Assembly (NCBI GenBank): GCA_028283725.1
Contig: JAPWKC010000004.1
Span: forward strand, 1,240,001-1,304,000
Source of the DNA: Neorhizobium sp.
Lineage (GTDB): Bacteria > Pseudomonadota > Alphaproteobacteria > Rhizobiales > Rhizobiaceae
Direction: 5' to 3'
DNA: 64,000 nucleotides
The stretch's first letter is position 1. Each line of letters opens with the position of its first letter. Below the pieces are notes generated by a model. The model saw only the letters and a list, made by a program, of their open reading frames with translations. It made no database searches and was not told the DNA's origin. Below are positions 1 to 8,327 of this stretch, one piece after another. A program made the translations under genes and the position numbers.

Positions 1-912
1 CATGCGCTCGACCCGAAGAGCGCCGATACGCTGATTCTGCTCGGCGGGATGGCCGAAAAGCTGGAACAGCCGGACCGCGCTATCGGTTACTATGGCGACG
101 TGCCGCAGGATTCACCGATGCGCCGCATTTCGGAGCTGCAGCTCGGCGTGACGCTGGCCGATACCGGCAAGGTGGACGATGCCAAGAAGCACCTGAAGGA
201 ACTGATCGCGTCCGATCCATCCGATATACGCAGCTATATCGCCTATGGCAGCGTGCTTTCCGACGCCAAGGACTACAAGGCGATGGCGGAGAATTACGAC
301 AAGGCCGTCGAGGTGATCGGCTCCGTGCCGAAGCAGAGCGACTGGTCGATCTTCTTCCAGCGCGGCATCGCCTATGAGCGCCTCAAGCAGTGGGACAAGG
401 CGGAGCCGAGCTTCCGCAAGGCGCTGGAGCTCAACCCCGGCCAGCCGCAGGTTCTGAACTATCTCGGCTACTCGCTCGTCGACATGAACATCAATCTCGA
501 CGAAGGCCTCGGCATGATCAAGAAGGCCGTCGATGCGCGGCCGGACGACGGCTATATCGTCGATTCGCTCGGCTGGGCTTACTACCGGATGAACAAGTTC
601 GACGATGCGGTGACGGAGCTGGAGCGCGCCGTGCAGCTGCGCGCCGGTGATGCGACGATCAACGACCACCTCGGCGATGCCTACTGGCGCGTCAACCGGA
701 AGCTCGAAGCCGTCTACCAATGGAACCGGGCACTGATTTCGGAAGGCGAAGACGTCAACCGCGAGCATATCAAGGACAAGATCGCCAAGGGCCTGCCGCC
801 GGTCGATACCAACCCCTCCACGGCCGACCGCGGACAGACCAGCCCTGCGCCGGCACAGCCGGCACCGGAGCCCGCCAAGCCGGCACAGCCGGAACCCGAC
901 AAGAAGTCGTGA
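1..912 (+). CDS. Tetratricopeptide repeat protein (5' end cut off by window)
   Basis: The reading frame is open from base 1, so the start lies outside the window; 303 codons and a TGA stop are visible. The visible part is a chain of helical TPR units. Good examples are near window residues 115-155 (alternating W/Y/G/A/L/P positions around YERLKQWDKAEPSFRKAL) and 180-225 (GWAYYRMNKFDDAV). The last 35 residues or so are a Pro/Ala/Gln-rich low-complexity tail. TPR proteins scaffold protein complexes, and no enzyme domain is visible. The stop overlaps the ispE start by one base (TGATG), so the two genes are likely cotranscribed and translationally coupled. The specific partner is unknown. Confidence 0.85.
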   Translation, partial: HALDPKSADTLILLGGMAEKLEQPDRAIGYYGDVPQDSPMRRISELQLGVTLADTGKVDDAKKHLKELIASDPSDIRSYIAYGSVLSDAKDYKAMAENYDKAVEVIGSVPKQSDWSIFFQRGIAYERLKQWDKAEPSFRKALELNPGQPQVLNYLGYSLVDMNINLDEGLGMIKKAVDARPDDGYIVDSLGWAYYRMNKFDDAVTELERAVQLRAGDATINDHLGDAYWRVNRKLEAVYQWNRALISEGEDVNREHIKDKIAKGLPPVDTNPSTADRGQTSPAPAQPAPEPAKPAQPEPDKKS

Positions 913-1820
913 TGCACGGCCTGGCATCCCTCGATCAGACAAGGCCCGCCCAACCGGCGGGTCTTTTCGAATGGGCACCGGCCAAGATCAATCTGGCGCT
1001 GCATGTCGTCGGACAGCGGCCAGACGGCTACCATCTGCTCGAAAGCATCGTGACTTTTTCCACGACCGGCGACCGGCTGTCATTCACGGCTGCCGATGCC
1101 GACCGCTTTACCCTTTCGGGCCGCTTTTCTTCGCTTCTTGACCATACCACGGCAGCCGACAATCTGGTGCTGAAGGCCCGTGATATGATGCGCCGGGTGC
1201 TCGCCGCTGAAGGCTATGCCACCGAGCCCGTTGCCATCCATCTTGAAAAGAACCTGCCGGTCGCAGCCGGGATCGGTGGCGGCTCGGCGGATGCCGCCGC
1301 AACCCTGCGGGGATTGATGCGGCTCTGGCAGGCCTTGCTGCCCACGGAAAAACTGTCGGCGATCGCGCTTTCGCTCGGTGCCGACGTGCCCATGTGCCTT
1401 GATGGGCGACCGCTTCTCGCCCGCGGGATCGGCGAGGACATCACCCCCCTGCCCGAGTTGCCACGCCTGTTTCTGGTGCTCGGCAATCCGTTGGTCGGCG
1501 TCTCGACGCCGTCGGTCTTCAAGCATCTGGCGCGCAAGGACAATCCGGCAATTCCCGAGATCGGCGCCGATATCGTCGGCGCGCTCGCTCGGCTGCGCAA
1601 CGACCTCGAGCCGCCGGCCCGCACACTGGCCCCCGAGATCGCCGCCATCTCGCAGATGATTGCCGGCGAAGGGGCATCGCTCACCCGCATGTCCGGATCC
1701 GGCGCGACCTGTTTCGGGCTTTTTTCCTCGGCTGAGACTGCCGAGCGTGCCGCCGCGCGCCTCCAGGCGGCCCGGCCAGACTGGTATTTTCAGGCAATGA
1801 CGACGACAGGAGCCCCATGA
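912..1820 (+). CDS. ispE: 4-diphosphocytidyl-2-C-methyl-D-erythritol kinase
   Basis: IspE phosphorylates the 2-hydroxyl of CDP-methylerythritol with ATP in the cytoplasmic MEP pathway to isopentenyl diphosphate. The 302-residue product begins its GHMP-kinase core with an APAKINLAL motif. It carries the ATP-binding glycine/serine loop PVAAGIGGGSADAAA around residue 115 and a C-terminal MSGSGATCFGLF motif, both diagnostic of GHMP kinases. The start at 912 overlaps the upstream stop, and the stop overlaps the next gene's ATG. Length and motif order match the family. A longer in-frame extension upstream would lie inside the TPR gene and is not needed. Confidence 0.95.
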   Translation: MHGLASLDQTRPAQPAGLFEWAPAKINLALHVVGQRPDGYHLLESIVTFSTTGDRLSFTAADADRFTLSGRFSSLLDHTTAADNLVLKARDMMRRVLAAEGYATEPVAIHLEKNLPVAAGIGGGSADAAATLRGLMRLWQALLPTEKLSAIALSLGADVPMCLDGRPLLARGIGEDITPLPELPRLFLVLGNPLVGVSTPSVFKHLARKDNPAIPEIGADIVGALARLRNDLEPPARTLAPEIAAISQMIAGEGASLTRMSGSGATCFGLFSSAETAERAAARLQAARPDWYFQAMTTTGAP

Positions 1821-2383
1821 TGGCCGGCACAGACGAAAAGCGTCCGTTCATTCCGGTCGGGATCGCTGTCCTTACCGTTTCCGACACCCGCACGCTTGCC
1901 GACGACCGTTCCGGCGATACGCTCGTCGCGCGCATTGCCGATGCCGGCCACAGGCTGGCCGCCCGCGCCATCGTGCCGGACGACAAGGCGCAGATCGCCG
2001 ATCAGGTGCGTATGTGGACGCTCGACCCGATGATCGACGTCGTGATCACCACAGGGGGCACCGGATTTACCGGGCGGGACGTGACGCCCGAGGCACTGGA
2101 GCCACTGTTCGAAAAACGGATGGACGGGTTTTCCGAGGTCTTTCACCGGATTTCCTACGACAAGATCGGCACATCGACCATCCAGTCGCGGGCCACCGGC
2201 GGCGTTGCGAATGCGACCTTCATCTTCGTTCTTCCCGGCTCGCCCGGTGCCTGCAAGGATGCCTGGGACGGGATCTTGAAGGCGCAGCTCGACTATCGCC
2301 ATATGCCCTGCAACTTCATCGAGATCATGCCGCGGCTGGATGAACATCTGCGGCGCGGCTCCGGCGACAAACGGGGCGCCTGA
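1817..2383 (+). CDS. moaB: Molybdenum cofactor biosynthesis protein MoaB/MogA family
   Basis: This is a 188-residue MoCF_biosynth-domain protein. The family binds molybdopterin and adenylylates it (MogA/MoaB activity) before molybdate insertion. The TTGGTGFTGRDVTPEAL motif near residues 77-93 is the signature substrate-binding loop, and LPGSPGACKDAW near residue 142 is the second conserved loop. The ATG overlaps the ispE stop by four bases, so it is the third gene of a TPR-ispE-moaB transcription unit. No functional link between isoprenoid and molybdopterin synthesis is known; the arrangement looks like shared transcription only. MoaB and MogA cannot be told apart with certainty from sequence alone. 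Confidence 0.93.
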   Translation: MMAGTDEKRPFIPVGIAVLTVSDTRTLADDRSGDTLVARIADAGHRLAARAIVPDDKAQIADQVRMWTLDPMIDVVITTGGTGFTGRDVTPEALEPLFEKRMDGFSEVFHRISYDKIGTSTIQSRATGGVANATFIFVLPGSPGACKDAWDGILKAQLDYRHMPCNFIEIMPRLDEHLRRGSGDKRGA

Positions 2384-2400
2384 GCGCTCTGAACCCGCCG

Positions 2401-2916
2401 TCAGCGACCGGCGACCACCCAGGCGGGGATCATCTCGCTCGACAATCTGGCCGCCTTTTGACCGGTCGCAAGCGCCGACAGCGTCATGCCGGATTTTGCC
2501 GTCGTAACCGCCTGTGCCTTCGGCACAAGGAAGCCACATTCGAGCGGCGGAACGGAGCGGACGATCCGCGTCAACAAGGGCTTGCGGTAAACCCGCGAGG
2601 GCGAGAAGCGCGCCGCCTGCTTGGCAAGCGCGATATATTCCATCACCTCGTCGATCCAGCCGGACTGGAGCCGCGCACCCGCCTCGACCAGCAGCACCCA
2701 TTCTCCCCGCGCGGCGCGCAGGACTTCGCACAGATCCCACTGCGTATGGAACCGGCAGCCCGCGGCATCGGCCACATGCGGCGAGCCATCGCGCGAGCCG
2801 TGGTCGAGCACGACGACATCGCTCACAAGCCCTTCCACGGCACCCGAGACGAGCACGGACAGGGTTTGCGCCAGTTCCGATTCCTGATCGCGGCATTCCA
2901 TGATGACAGTCAACAT
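2401..2916 (-). CDS. Small family 2 glycosyltransferase-like protein
   Basis: This is a 171-residue protein with the N-terminal part of a GT-A fold. It opens with a strand (MLTVIMECRDQE), then VVVLDHGSRDGS, which resembles the nucleotide-sugar-binding region of GT2 enzymes, and LLVEAGARL in place of the DXD region. The metal-binding DXD itself is not obvious, so activity is uncertain. The protein is short for a GT2 and no membrane segment is seen. The start is ambiguous: in-frame ATG codons also lie at 2925, 2952 and 2982, and none has a strong ribosome site. I chose 2916 because the GT2 strand begins there. It is convergent with moaB and divergent from the radical SAM gene across an SOS box. 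Confidence 0.65.
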   Translation of the reverse strand: MLTVIMECRDQESELAQTLSVLVSGAVEGLVSDVVVLDHGSRDGSPHVADAAGCRFHTQWDLCEVLRAARGEWVLLVEAGARLQSGWIDEVMEYIALAKQAARFSPSRVYRKPLLTRIVRSVPPLECGFLVPKAQAVTTAKSGMTLSALATGQKAARLSSEMIPAWVVAGR

Positions 2917-2972
2917 TTTTGACATGTACCGCATTGCAGCAGCGAAGGCCATAAAGCCACCATCCGAATTTT

Positions 2973-2987
2973 GTTCTTGCATTGTTC
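2973..2987 (+). promoter_or_regulatory. Alphaproteobacterial LexA (SOS) box
   Basis: The sequence reads GTTC, seven bases, GTTC, the direct-repeat LexA operator established for Rhizobiales and Rhodobacterales (GTTC-N7-GTTC). It sits 62 bases before the ATG of the radical SAM gene at 3049 and about 57 bases before the divergent glycosyltransferase start. It could therefore control either gene or both. LexA binding is inferred. Confidence 0.7.
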
Positions 2988-3048
2988 TTGTTTCGCCGCT
3001 AGCAATATAGCCACGAAACGCGCGGCAGAGACCCCGCAGGAGCGTCCC

Positions 3049-4206
3049 ATGAACGAACTGTCTGAGCTGCGGCAGGCTGCATTTGCGCCTGCCCATACGG
3101 CAGATATTGCCGACGCATTGGTGGCCGCCTCCGGCCATCGGATCGATGTCGATCGGCGGCGTGGCCGGGCGGCGGGGCTCAACCCGAGCGGCCGGTTCGA
3201 GGAGCTGCGGCGCGAAGGCTTCGACGATGGCTGGCAGAGCCTGGAGGCGCTGGAACCGTTCCGCACCGAAGTGCAGATCGAAAAACCGAAGACGGCGCTG
3301 ACCAGGAACGATTCACCCGACATTCCCTTCGACCGTTCGGTCAATCCCTACCGGGGATGCGAGCACGGGTGCATCTACTGTTTCGCAAGGCCTACCCATA
3401 GCTATATGGGGCTTTCGCCGGGGCTGGATTTCGAATCCAAGCTCTTCTCCAAGCCGGATGTGCCGAAACTTCTGGAGCGCGAGCTCAGCCGGCCCGATTA
3501 CAAGGTCCGGGTGATCGCGATCGGCACGAATACCGACCCCTACCAGCCGATCGAGCGGGAGTGGCGGATCATGCGCCAGATCCTCGAAGTGCTGCAAAAG
3601 GCGAACCATCCGGTCGCGATCGTCACCAAGTCGTCGATGATCACGCGCGATATCGACATTCTCTCGGAGATGGCATCGAAGGGGCTCGCCAAGGTGGGTA
3701 TTTCGGTGACCACGCTCGATCGCAAGCTCGCCCGCAGCATGGAGCCGCGCGCCTCGACGCCGGCCAAGCGGCTCGAAGCGATCAAGACGCTGACGGATGC
3801 GGGCATTCCGACCGCAATCATGACCTCGCCGATCATACCCGCACTCAACGATCACGAGATCGAGCGGTTGCTGGAGGCCGGACATGCCGCGGGCGCGACG
3901 GAAGCAAGCTACGTGCTCCTGCGCCTGCCGCTGGAAGTCAGTCCGCTGTTTCGCGACTGGCTCCTGCAGAATTATCCGAACCGCTATCGCCATGTGATGT
4001 CGCTGGTGCGGTCGATGCGCGATGGCAAGGATTACGACGCGGAGTTCGGCAAGCGGATGAAGGGAACCGGGCCCTATGCCTGGCAGATCGCCCGCCGGTT
4101 CGAGATGGCGACGAAGCGGCTCGGGCTGGCGCGGCGCGGCATGCCGCTCAGGGACGACCTGTTCATCCGGCCGAACGGCGCCGGCATCCAGCTCTCGCTT
4201 CTCTGA
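3049..4206 (+). CDS. PA0069-family radical SAM protein (spore photoproduct lyase-like)
   Basis: This 385-residue protein carries the radical SAM cluster motif C-x3-C-x2-C at about residues 104-111 (CEHGCIYCF), which binds the 4Fe-4S cluster that cleaves S-adenosylmethionine. The rest resembles the PA0069/Rv2578c family, usually annotated as related to SplB, the DNA-repair spore photoproduct lyase. The substrate of this family is not established. The ATG at 3049 has an AGGAG site six bases upstream. An SOS box at 2973-2987 lies in the promoter region, which fits a DNA-damage role. Whether the enzyme repairs DNA is inference. Confidence 0.88.
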   Translation: MNELSELRQAAFAPAHTADIADALVAASGHRIDVDRRRGRAAGLNPSGRFEELRREGFDDGWQSLEALEPFRTEVQIEKPKTALTRNDSPDIPFDRSVNPYRGCEHGCIYCFARPTHSYMGLSPGLDFESKLFSKPDVPKLLERELSRPDYKVRVIAIGTNTDPYQPIEREWRIMRQILEVLQKANHPVAIVTKSSMITRDIDILSEMASKGLAKVGISVTTLDRKLARSMEPRASTPAKRLEAIKTLTDAGIPTAIMTSPIIPALNDHEIERLLEAGHAAGATEASYVLLRLPLEVSPLFRDWLLQNYPNRYRHVMSLVRSMRDGKDYDAEFGKRMKGTGPYAWQIARRFEMATKRLGLARRGMPLRDDLFIRPNGAGIQLSLL

Positions 4207-4362
4207 CGTTCAGGGACAGCGCCACAAGATTACCGCCTTTCGGCACGGGACCGCCTCCCCCGTGTCGATATATCCCGGCCCCACCTCCCCGTGGTGGATA
4301 GCGATGCCGCAATCGCTGGCCGGGACTTGCAGGAGATCGGGCCGGCGTGCGAGGTTGCCGCC

Positions 4363-5031
4363 ATGTTTCCAAGCACGCCGCCCGATTTCCCGCCTCTTTT
4401 CGAAGAGATCCCCGCCGTTCCGGATTTCAGCCTCGAACTTGCCGCCCGAAAGGGCGGGCACTGGCCGGTTGCCGGAACCGACGAGGCAGGCCGGGGGCCG
4501 CTGGCCGGTCCGGTCGTCGCTGCGGCCGTCATCCTCGACCCCGATAACATTCCCGATGGGCTCAACGATTCCAAACAGCTTTCGGCCGCCAGACGCGAAC
4601 GCCTGTTCGAGGCGATCATGGCGACAGCCCATGTTTCCATCGCCTCGTCAGGCCCTCGCCTGATCGACGAACGCAATATCCTGCGGGCAAGCCTCGATGC
4701 GATGCGCCGCTGCGTTCTGGGGCTTGCTGTGCCGCCGCAGATGGTGCTTGCGGACGGACGCGATATTCCGCCGGGTATCCCGTGCGCCGGACGTGCCGTG
4801 ATCAAGGGCGATTCACGCTCGGTCTCGATTGCGGCGGCCTCGATCATCGCAAAAGTGACCCGCGACCGGATGATGGAGCGGGCCGGCCTCGTCTACCCCG
4901 CCTACGGATTTGCAAAGCATGCGGGATACGGCACAAAACAGCACCGCGACGGGATCACGAGCCACGGCCCCTGCCCGCTGCACCGGATGAGCTTTCGCCC
5001 GTTGAAGAAAGAGGATCCTGCCGGCGTGTGA
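4363..5031 (+). CDS. rnhB: Ribonuclease HII
   Basis: This 222-residue enzyme cleaves the RNA strand of RNA-DNA hybrids and removes single ribonucleotides from DNA in the cytoplasm. The catalytic acidic pair lies in [12 protein letters not shown] (D40, E41). It is followed by the LNDSKQLS motif, the ADGRDIPPG segment supplying a further aspartate, and the [20 protein letters not shown] helix. The start at 4363 gives a normal family length; an in-frame start 24 codons upstream would add non-conserved sequence. It lies 156 bases after the radical SAM gene in the same direction, so two nucleic-acid maintenance genes are side by side, possibly cotranscribed. Confidence 0.95.
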   Translation: MFPSTPPDFPPLFEEIPAVPDFSLELAARKGGHWPVAGTDEAGRGPLAGPVVAAAVILDPDNIPDGLNDSKQLSAARRERLFEAIMATAHVSIASSGPRLIDERNILRASLDAMRRCVLGLAVPPQMVLADGRDIPPGIPCAGRAVIKGDSRSVSIAAASIIAKVTRDRMMERAGLVYPAYGFAKHAGYGTKQHRDGITSHGPCPLHRMSFRPLKKEDPAGV

Positions 5032-5142
5032 GAGCTTCACCCGCGCGGCTTCGACCATCTTGCCGTCGCATCAGCTGCCAGCACCGTCTCGCATGTAATC
5101 GCGGTGCGCCGGCCGCCGGCACAGTCCTTACACCAGAAATGT

Positions 5143-5169
5143 AAAAAGGCCGGGCAATGCCCGGCCTTT
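5143..5169 (-). terminator. Rho-independent terminator of the F0 ATP synthase operon
   Basis: A perfect GC-rich stem (GGCCGGGCA / TGCCCGGCC) is followed on the minus strand by a run of five T residues. It lies just beyond the atpF stop. On the plus strand the T run is shorter, so it may also stop rnhB transcription weakly. Confidence 0.9.
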
Positions 5170-5197
5170 CAATGTCTTTGCTTGCTCAGTCAACGGC

Positions 5198-5683
5198 TCA
5201 GTTGAGGCGCGTCTTGACGGTTCCGATCGCGTCCTTGACCAGAGCGTCCTGCGTGCCGGCATCCGCCTTCTTGGCAATGACGTTCTGGGCTGCGGCAATC
5301 GCCAGATCGACCGCCGCCGAACGGACGGCGCCGATCGCGTCGTTTTCGGCCTGCTTGATCTTCTGTTCCGAGAGCGCGTTGCGACGAGCAACGAATTCCT
5401 CGGTCTTCTGGCGGGCTTCTTCGGTGATTGCTGCTGCTTCGCGTTCTGCAGAGGCAATCATCGCAGCTGCTTCGGCTTCGGCTTCCTTGCGCTTGCGCTG
5501 GTATTCAGCGAGCAGCGCCTGGGCTTCTTCACGCAGCTTCTTGGCTTCATCCAGCTCGGCGCGAATGTTGGCGGTGCGCTCATCGAGCGACTTTGCCAGC
5601 ATGGCGGGAACCTTGATGTAGAGCATCAGGCCGAGGAAGAGGATGAGGCCAACGAGGGCGAAAAATGTTGCATCGAATGCCAT
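5198..5683 (-). CDS. atpF: F0F1 ATP synthase subunit b
   Basis: This is the 161-residue peripheral-stalk subunit. One N-terminal membrane helix (about residues 5-27, FFALVGLILFLGLMLYIKV) is followed by a long, highly charged coiled coil rich in Glu, Ala, Lys and Arg that reaches toward F1. It is the last gene of the leftward atpI-B-E-G-F cluster and ends just before a strong terminator. The ATG at 5683 was chosen because the membrane helix starts a few residues later; an upstream in-frame start would add an arginine-rich stretch that overlaps the b' gene. The F1 genes are not in the window, as expected for the split alphaproteobacterial arrangement. Confidence 0.95.
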   Translation of the reverse strand: MAFDATFFALVGLILFLGLMLYIKVPAMLAKSLDERTANIRAELDEAKKLREEAQALLAEYQRKRKEAEAEAAAMIASAEREAAAITEEARQKTEEFVARRNALSEQKIKQAENDAIGAVRSAAVDLAIAAAQNVIAKKADAGTQDALVKDAIGTVKTRLN

Positions 5684-5687
5684 CGGA

Positions 5688-6302
5688 TCAGGCCTCCGTC
5701 TTGGCAGCGGCAACCGCAGCCTTGATGTCTTCACCGCTCGCCTTGGCACCGATCAGCTGGTCGACGACAGCAGATGCAGTCTCTTCGGCGATCTGGCCGA
5801 CGTCAGCAAATGCCTTGGCCTTGATCTCAGCGATATGAGCCTCGGCAGCAGAAACCTTCTGTGCCAATTCAGCTTCGATCGCGGTGCGGTCGGCAGCAGC
5901 CTTCTGCTTTGCGGCTTCACGGGCCTTGTCGGCAATCCCTTGAGCCTTGGCGCGAGCAGCGGCAAGTTCCTTCTCGTAGGTCTCGACAGCCGCATCGGCT
6001 TCCGCCTTCAGGCGGTTTGCTTCGTCGAGATCCTGCGCGATACGGCCATGGCGACCTTCGATGATACCGGCCAGACGCGGCGCGATAACCTTCTGCATCA
6101 CGAGGTAGAAGAGACCGAAAGTGATCACCAGCCAGAGAAGCTGCGAGGGATAGTAGTTCGCATCGAACGGCGGGAAATTGCCACCGCCAGCGTGTTCGCC
6201 GCCGTGGGCGACGCCGGTTTCGGTATGCGTTTCGCCCGCGGGCGCGGCATGCGGGTCAGTAGCGGCCGGCGCAGTCTGCGCGTATGCCGAGGTCACGAAC
6301 AT
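5688..6302 (-). CDS. atpG: F0F1 ATP synthase subunit b'
   Basis: This is the second stalk subunit, typical of alphaproteobacteria, cyanobacteria and chloroplasts, which use a b/b' heterodimer. The 204 residues start with a short hydrophobic leader and a His/Gly/Ala-rich linker (about residues 5-45). A membrane helix follows ([18 protein letters not shown], about 55-72), then a long alanine- and glutamate-rich coiled coil. Three adjacent possible starts exist (GTG 6308, ATG 6305, ATG 6302). The GGAGG site at 6308-6312 is best spaced for 6302. Four bases separate it from atpF, which implies coupled translation. The symbol atpG is used for b' in rhizobia and differs from the E. coli gamma-subunit usage. 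Confidence 0.92.
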   Translation of the reverse strand: MFVTSAYAQTAPAATDPHAAPAGETHTETGVAHGGEHAGGGNFPPFDANYYPSQLLWLVITFGLFYLVMQKVIAPRLAGIIEGRHGRIAQDLDEANRLKAEADAAVETYEKELAAARAKAQGIADKAREAAKQKAAADRTAIEAELAQKVSAAEAHIAEIKAKAFADVGQIAEETASAVVDQLIGAKASGEDIKAAVAAAKTEA

Positions 6303-6388
6303 CATCACCTCCAGGTGTATTCCAAATGTGACGGATCACGGCGCGCCGTTTCCGGCTGGCCGTGATCCCGTCCCGAAGCCGGCTATTA

Positions 6389-6616
6389 TTAGACGGCGAA
6401 CAGGAGAAGCAGGGCTACGAGCAGCGAGAAGATGCCCAGAGCTTCGGTAACGGCGAAGCCGAAAATCAGACGGCCGAACTGGCTGTCGGCAGCCGACGGG
6501 TTGCGCAGGGCGCCCGAGAGGTAGTTGCCGAAAATCGTGCCGAGGCCAATGCCTGCGCCACCCATGCCGAGGCAAGCGATACCCGCGCCGATGTACTTTG
6601 CTGCTTCCGCTTCCAT
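6389..6616 (-). CDS. atpE: F0F1 ATP synthase subunit c
   Basis: This is the 75-residue proteolipid that forms the proton-driven rotor ring. Two membrane helices flank a polar loop (RNPSAADSQ). The first contains the glycine-rich [10 protein letters not shown] packing motif, and the second carries the essential proton-binding glutamate in [21 protein letters not shown]. An AAGGAG ribosome site lies seven bases before the ATG. It sits between atpB and atpG in the F0 operon. Subunit c is needed in many copies, which fits the strong ribosome site. Nothing unusual is seen. Confidence 0.97.
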   Translation of the reverse strand: MEAEAAKYIGAGIACLGMGGAGIGLGTIFGNYLSGALRNPSAADSQFGRLIFGFAVTEALGIFSLLVALLLLFAV

Positions 6617-6681
6617 ATTGAACTCCTTCGAAGGTTTTGTTGCGGCTGAACTGGTGCGTGACGCACCAACGACTTTATTTC

Positions 6682-7434
6682 TCAGTGACCGTCCGGATGC
6701 AGCGCATCGTTGAGGTACATGCATGTCAGGACTGCAAAGACGTAGGCCTGAAGGAATGCAACGAGAAATTCGAGACCAGTCAGGGCGACGGTCATGATGA
6801 GAGGCAGGATCGCACCGCCGACGCCAAGGGCACCGAGCGCGCCAAGGGAGGCTACGAAGCCTGCGAAAACCTTGAGCGTGATGTGGCCGGCCAGCATGTT
6901 GGCAAAAAGACGTACCGAAAGGCTGATCGGGCGGGCAAGGAACGAAATGACTTCAATGGCGATGACGAGCGGCATGAGCACGATCGGAACGCCAGAGGGT
7001 ACGAAGAGCTTCAGGAAGCGAAGACCGTGCTTGTAGAAGCCGAAAAGAACGACGAGACCGATGACCAGGATCGACAGTGCAAAGGTGACGATGATCTGAC
7101 TGGTGACGGTGAAGAAATACGGGAACATGCCGATGAGGTTCGCCGTCAGGATGAACATGAACAGCGAGAAGACCAGCGGGAAGAACTTCATGCCCTGGCT
7201 ACCGGCCCCTTCTCGCAGCATATTCGCCACGAATTCGTAGGCCATTTCGGCAACCGACTGCGCACGGCCCGGGATCAGCGCACGCTGTCCGGTGGCGAAA
7301 TACAGGAAGCCCGCAGCGATCGCCACGGTCGCAACCATGAACAGCGACGCATTGGTGAAAGAGACGTCCAAACCGCCGATTTCGATCGGAACGATCTTCG
7401 AGATCTGAAATTGATGAATCGGATCGTTGGCCAC
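6682..7434 (-). CDS. atpB: F0F1 ATP synthase subunit a
   Basis: This 250-residue integral membrane stator subunit forms the proton half-channels against the c ring. Several hydrophobic helices are visible (for example residues 31-50, 85-105, 115-140 and 215-240). The essential arginine lies in the conserved segment [14 protein letters not shown] (about residue 182), and the C-terminal helix segment [17 protein letters not shown] is typical of the family. It follows atpI after a 45-base gap and precedes atpE. Length and motif content are normal. Confidence 0.97.
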   Translation of the reverse strand: MANDPIHQFQISKIVPIEIGGLDVSFTNASLFMVATVAIAAGFLYFATGQRALIPGRAQSVAEMAYEFVANMLREGAGSQGMKFFPLVFSLFMFILTANLIGMFPYFFTVTSQIIVTFALSILVIGLVVLFGFYKHGLRFLKLFVPSGVPIVLMPLVIAIEVISFLARPISLSVRLFANMLAGHITLKVFAGFVASLGALGALGVGGAILPLIMTVALTGLEFLVAFLQAYVFAVLTCMYLNDALHPDGH

Positions 7435-7479
7435 CGGGTCTACCTTCTTTCTGCCTTCTTCACGATGCCCAATGCATGC

Positions 7480-7839
7480 TCAACGACGCGCATCCGGCCC
7501 CTCGTCCCTGACGTTGCCCTGCTCGGACGGGGCAGGTGATACCATGCCAATACCGCGCAAAACACTCAAGACGCCAGCACAGAAACCCAACAAGAGAAAA
7601 AAGATCATCCCCCAAGGCGCCGTGCCGACGAAACGGTCGAAGATGTAGCCCAGCATTGCGCCCACGGCGATCGCAGCGATAAACTCGGAGGAAATCTTCA
7701 GACCTTGGGCCATGCCTTTACGGCTCACCCCCGACTGCGCTTCCCTCGCGGCCTCCGCCACGCCCTCCGCCCGTTTGCTGGCCAATTCGGCCGTCAAACG
7801 CCTGCGGCGCTCTTCCAGACCTTCATCCCGGTCATCCAT
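7480..7839 (-). CDS. atpI: AtpI family protein (ATP synthase assembly/Mg2+ uptake factor)
   Basis: This is a 119-residue first gene of the F0 operon. A charged N-terminal half (Arg/Glu-rich, residues 1-45) is followed by two membrane helices (about 58-76 and 81-103). The conserved segment GYIFDRFVGTAPWGMIFFLLLGF is the AtpI/AtpZ signature. The family helps assemble the c ring or supply Mg2+ to the synthase; its exact role in rhizobia is not settled. The ATG at 7839 was chosen because upstream in-frame sequence is not conserved-looking and approaches the promoter. ATG codon 7848 is an alternative. Confidence 0.88.
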   Translation of the reverse strand: MDDRDEGLEERRRRLTAELASKRAEGVAEAAREAQSGVSRKGMAQGLKISSEFIAAIAVGAMLGYIFDRFVGTAPWGMIFFLLLGFCAGVLSVLRGIGMVSPAPSEQGNVRDEGPDARR

Positions 7840-8327
7840 CTGTCGCATCCTCCCCTGCCATTCCCCCGGCACGCGGCAATGAAGCCGCTGAAAGTGCCGG
7901 AAATCATCTGCCAGCAAGGGATTTCGCGCCTTCCGGCCCGTTTTCAAGTCGCGCGCAACATAGTTTTGACTACCCGTATAGTCAAGGCGTTCCGGGGACT
8001 GCACACAGGGGAAGTTAATTCAACGAATTCAGAGATTTGCGCTGCAGTGCGGGATATCATCCCAAAACCATTGCGCGAAACGGCGCCGATATGCCGCAGG
8101 CACCACGTTCGAACACTACCATAGGTCGCCAGAAATGGCGGATAGCACTCCGCCAGACGCGGGAAACCTATCAAAGCACAGTCCGGCTGGCCTTTGCGAC
8201 GCGGTGTAGCGTCGCAGTTCAGTCATCGCCTCGGGCGGTTGCCGTGACAAGGCTTCGGGCGCGGTGTTTCGCGCAAAGGTGCCGCCCGGTGGCGGCGGGC
8301 CGCCCACCCTCTATCGGCAAGGCCGAA
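7840..8327. other. Intergenic region between atpI and kup
   Basis: About 490 bases lie without a supported gene. The left part holds the minus-strand atp promoter with an inverted repeat. The right part (8100-8327) is the downstream region of the kup reading frame, where no clear T-tailed terminator was found. A long plus-strand open frame crossing this region and kup is a shadow. Confidence 0.6.
7958..7986 (-). promoter_or_regulatory. Sigma-70 promoter of the atpI-B-E-G-F operon, overlapped by an inverted repeat
   Basis: On the minus strand, CTTGAC (7986-7981), a 17-base spacer and CTATGT (7963-7958) closely match the rhizobial housekeeping consensus CTTGAC-N17-CTATAT. It lies about 120 bases upstream of atpI. 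A perfect repeat TTGACTA-N6-TAGTCAA (7966-7985) covers the spacer and most of the -35 box and would suit a dimeric regulator. No regulator is assigned. Confidence 0.75.
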
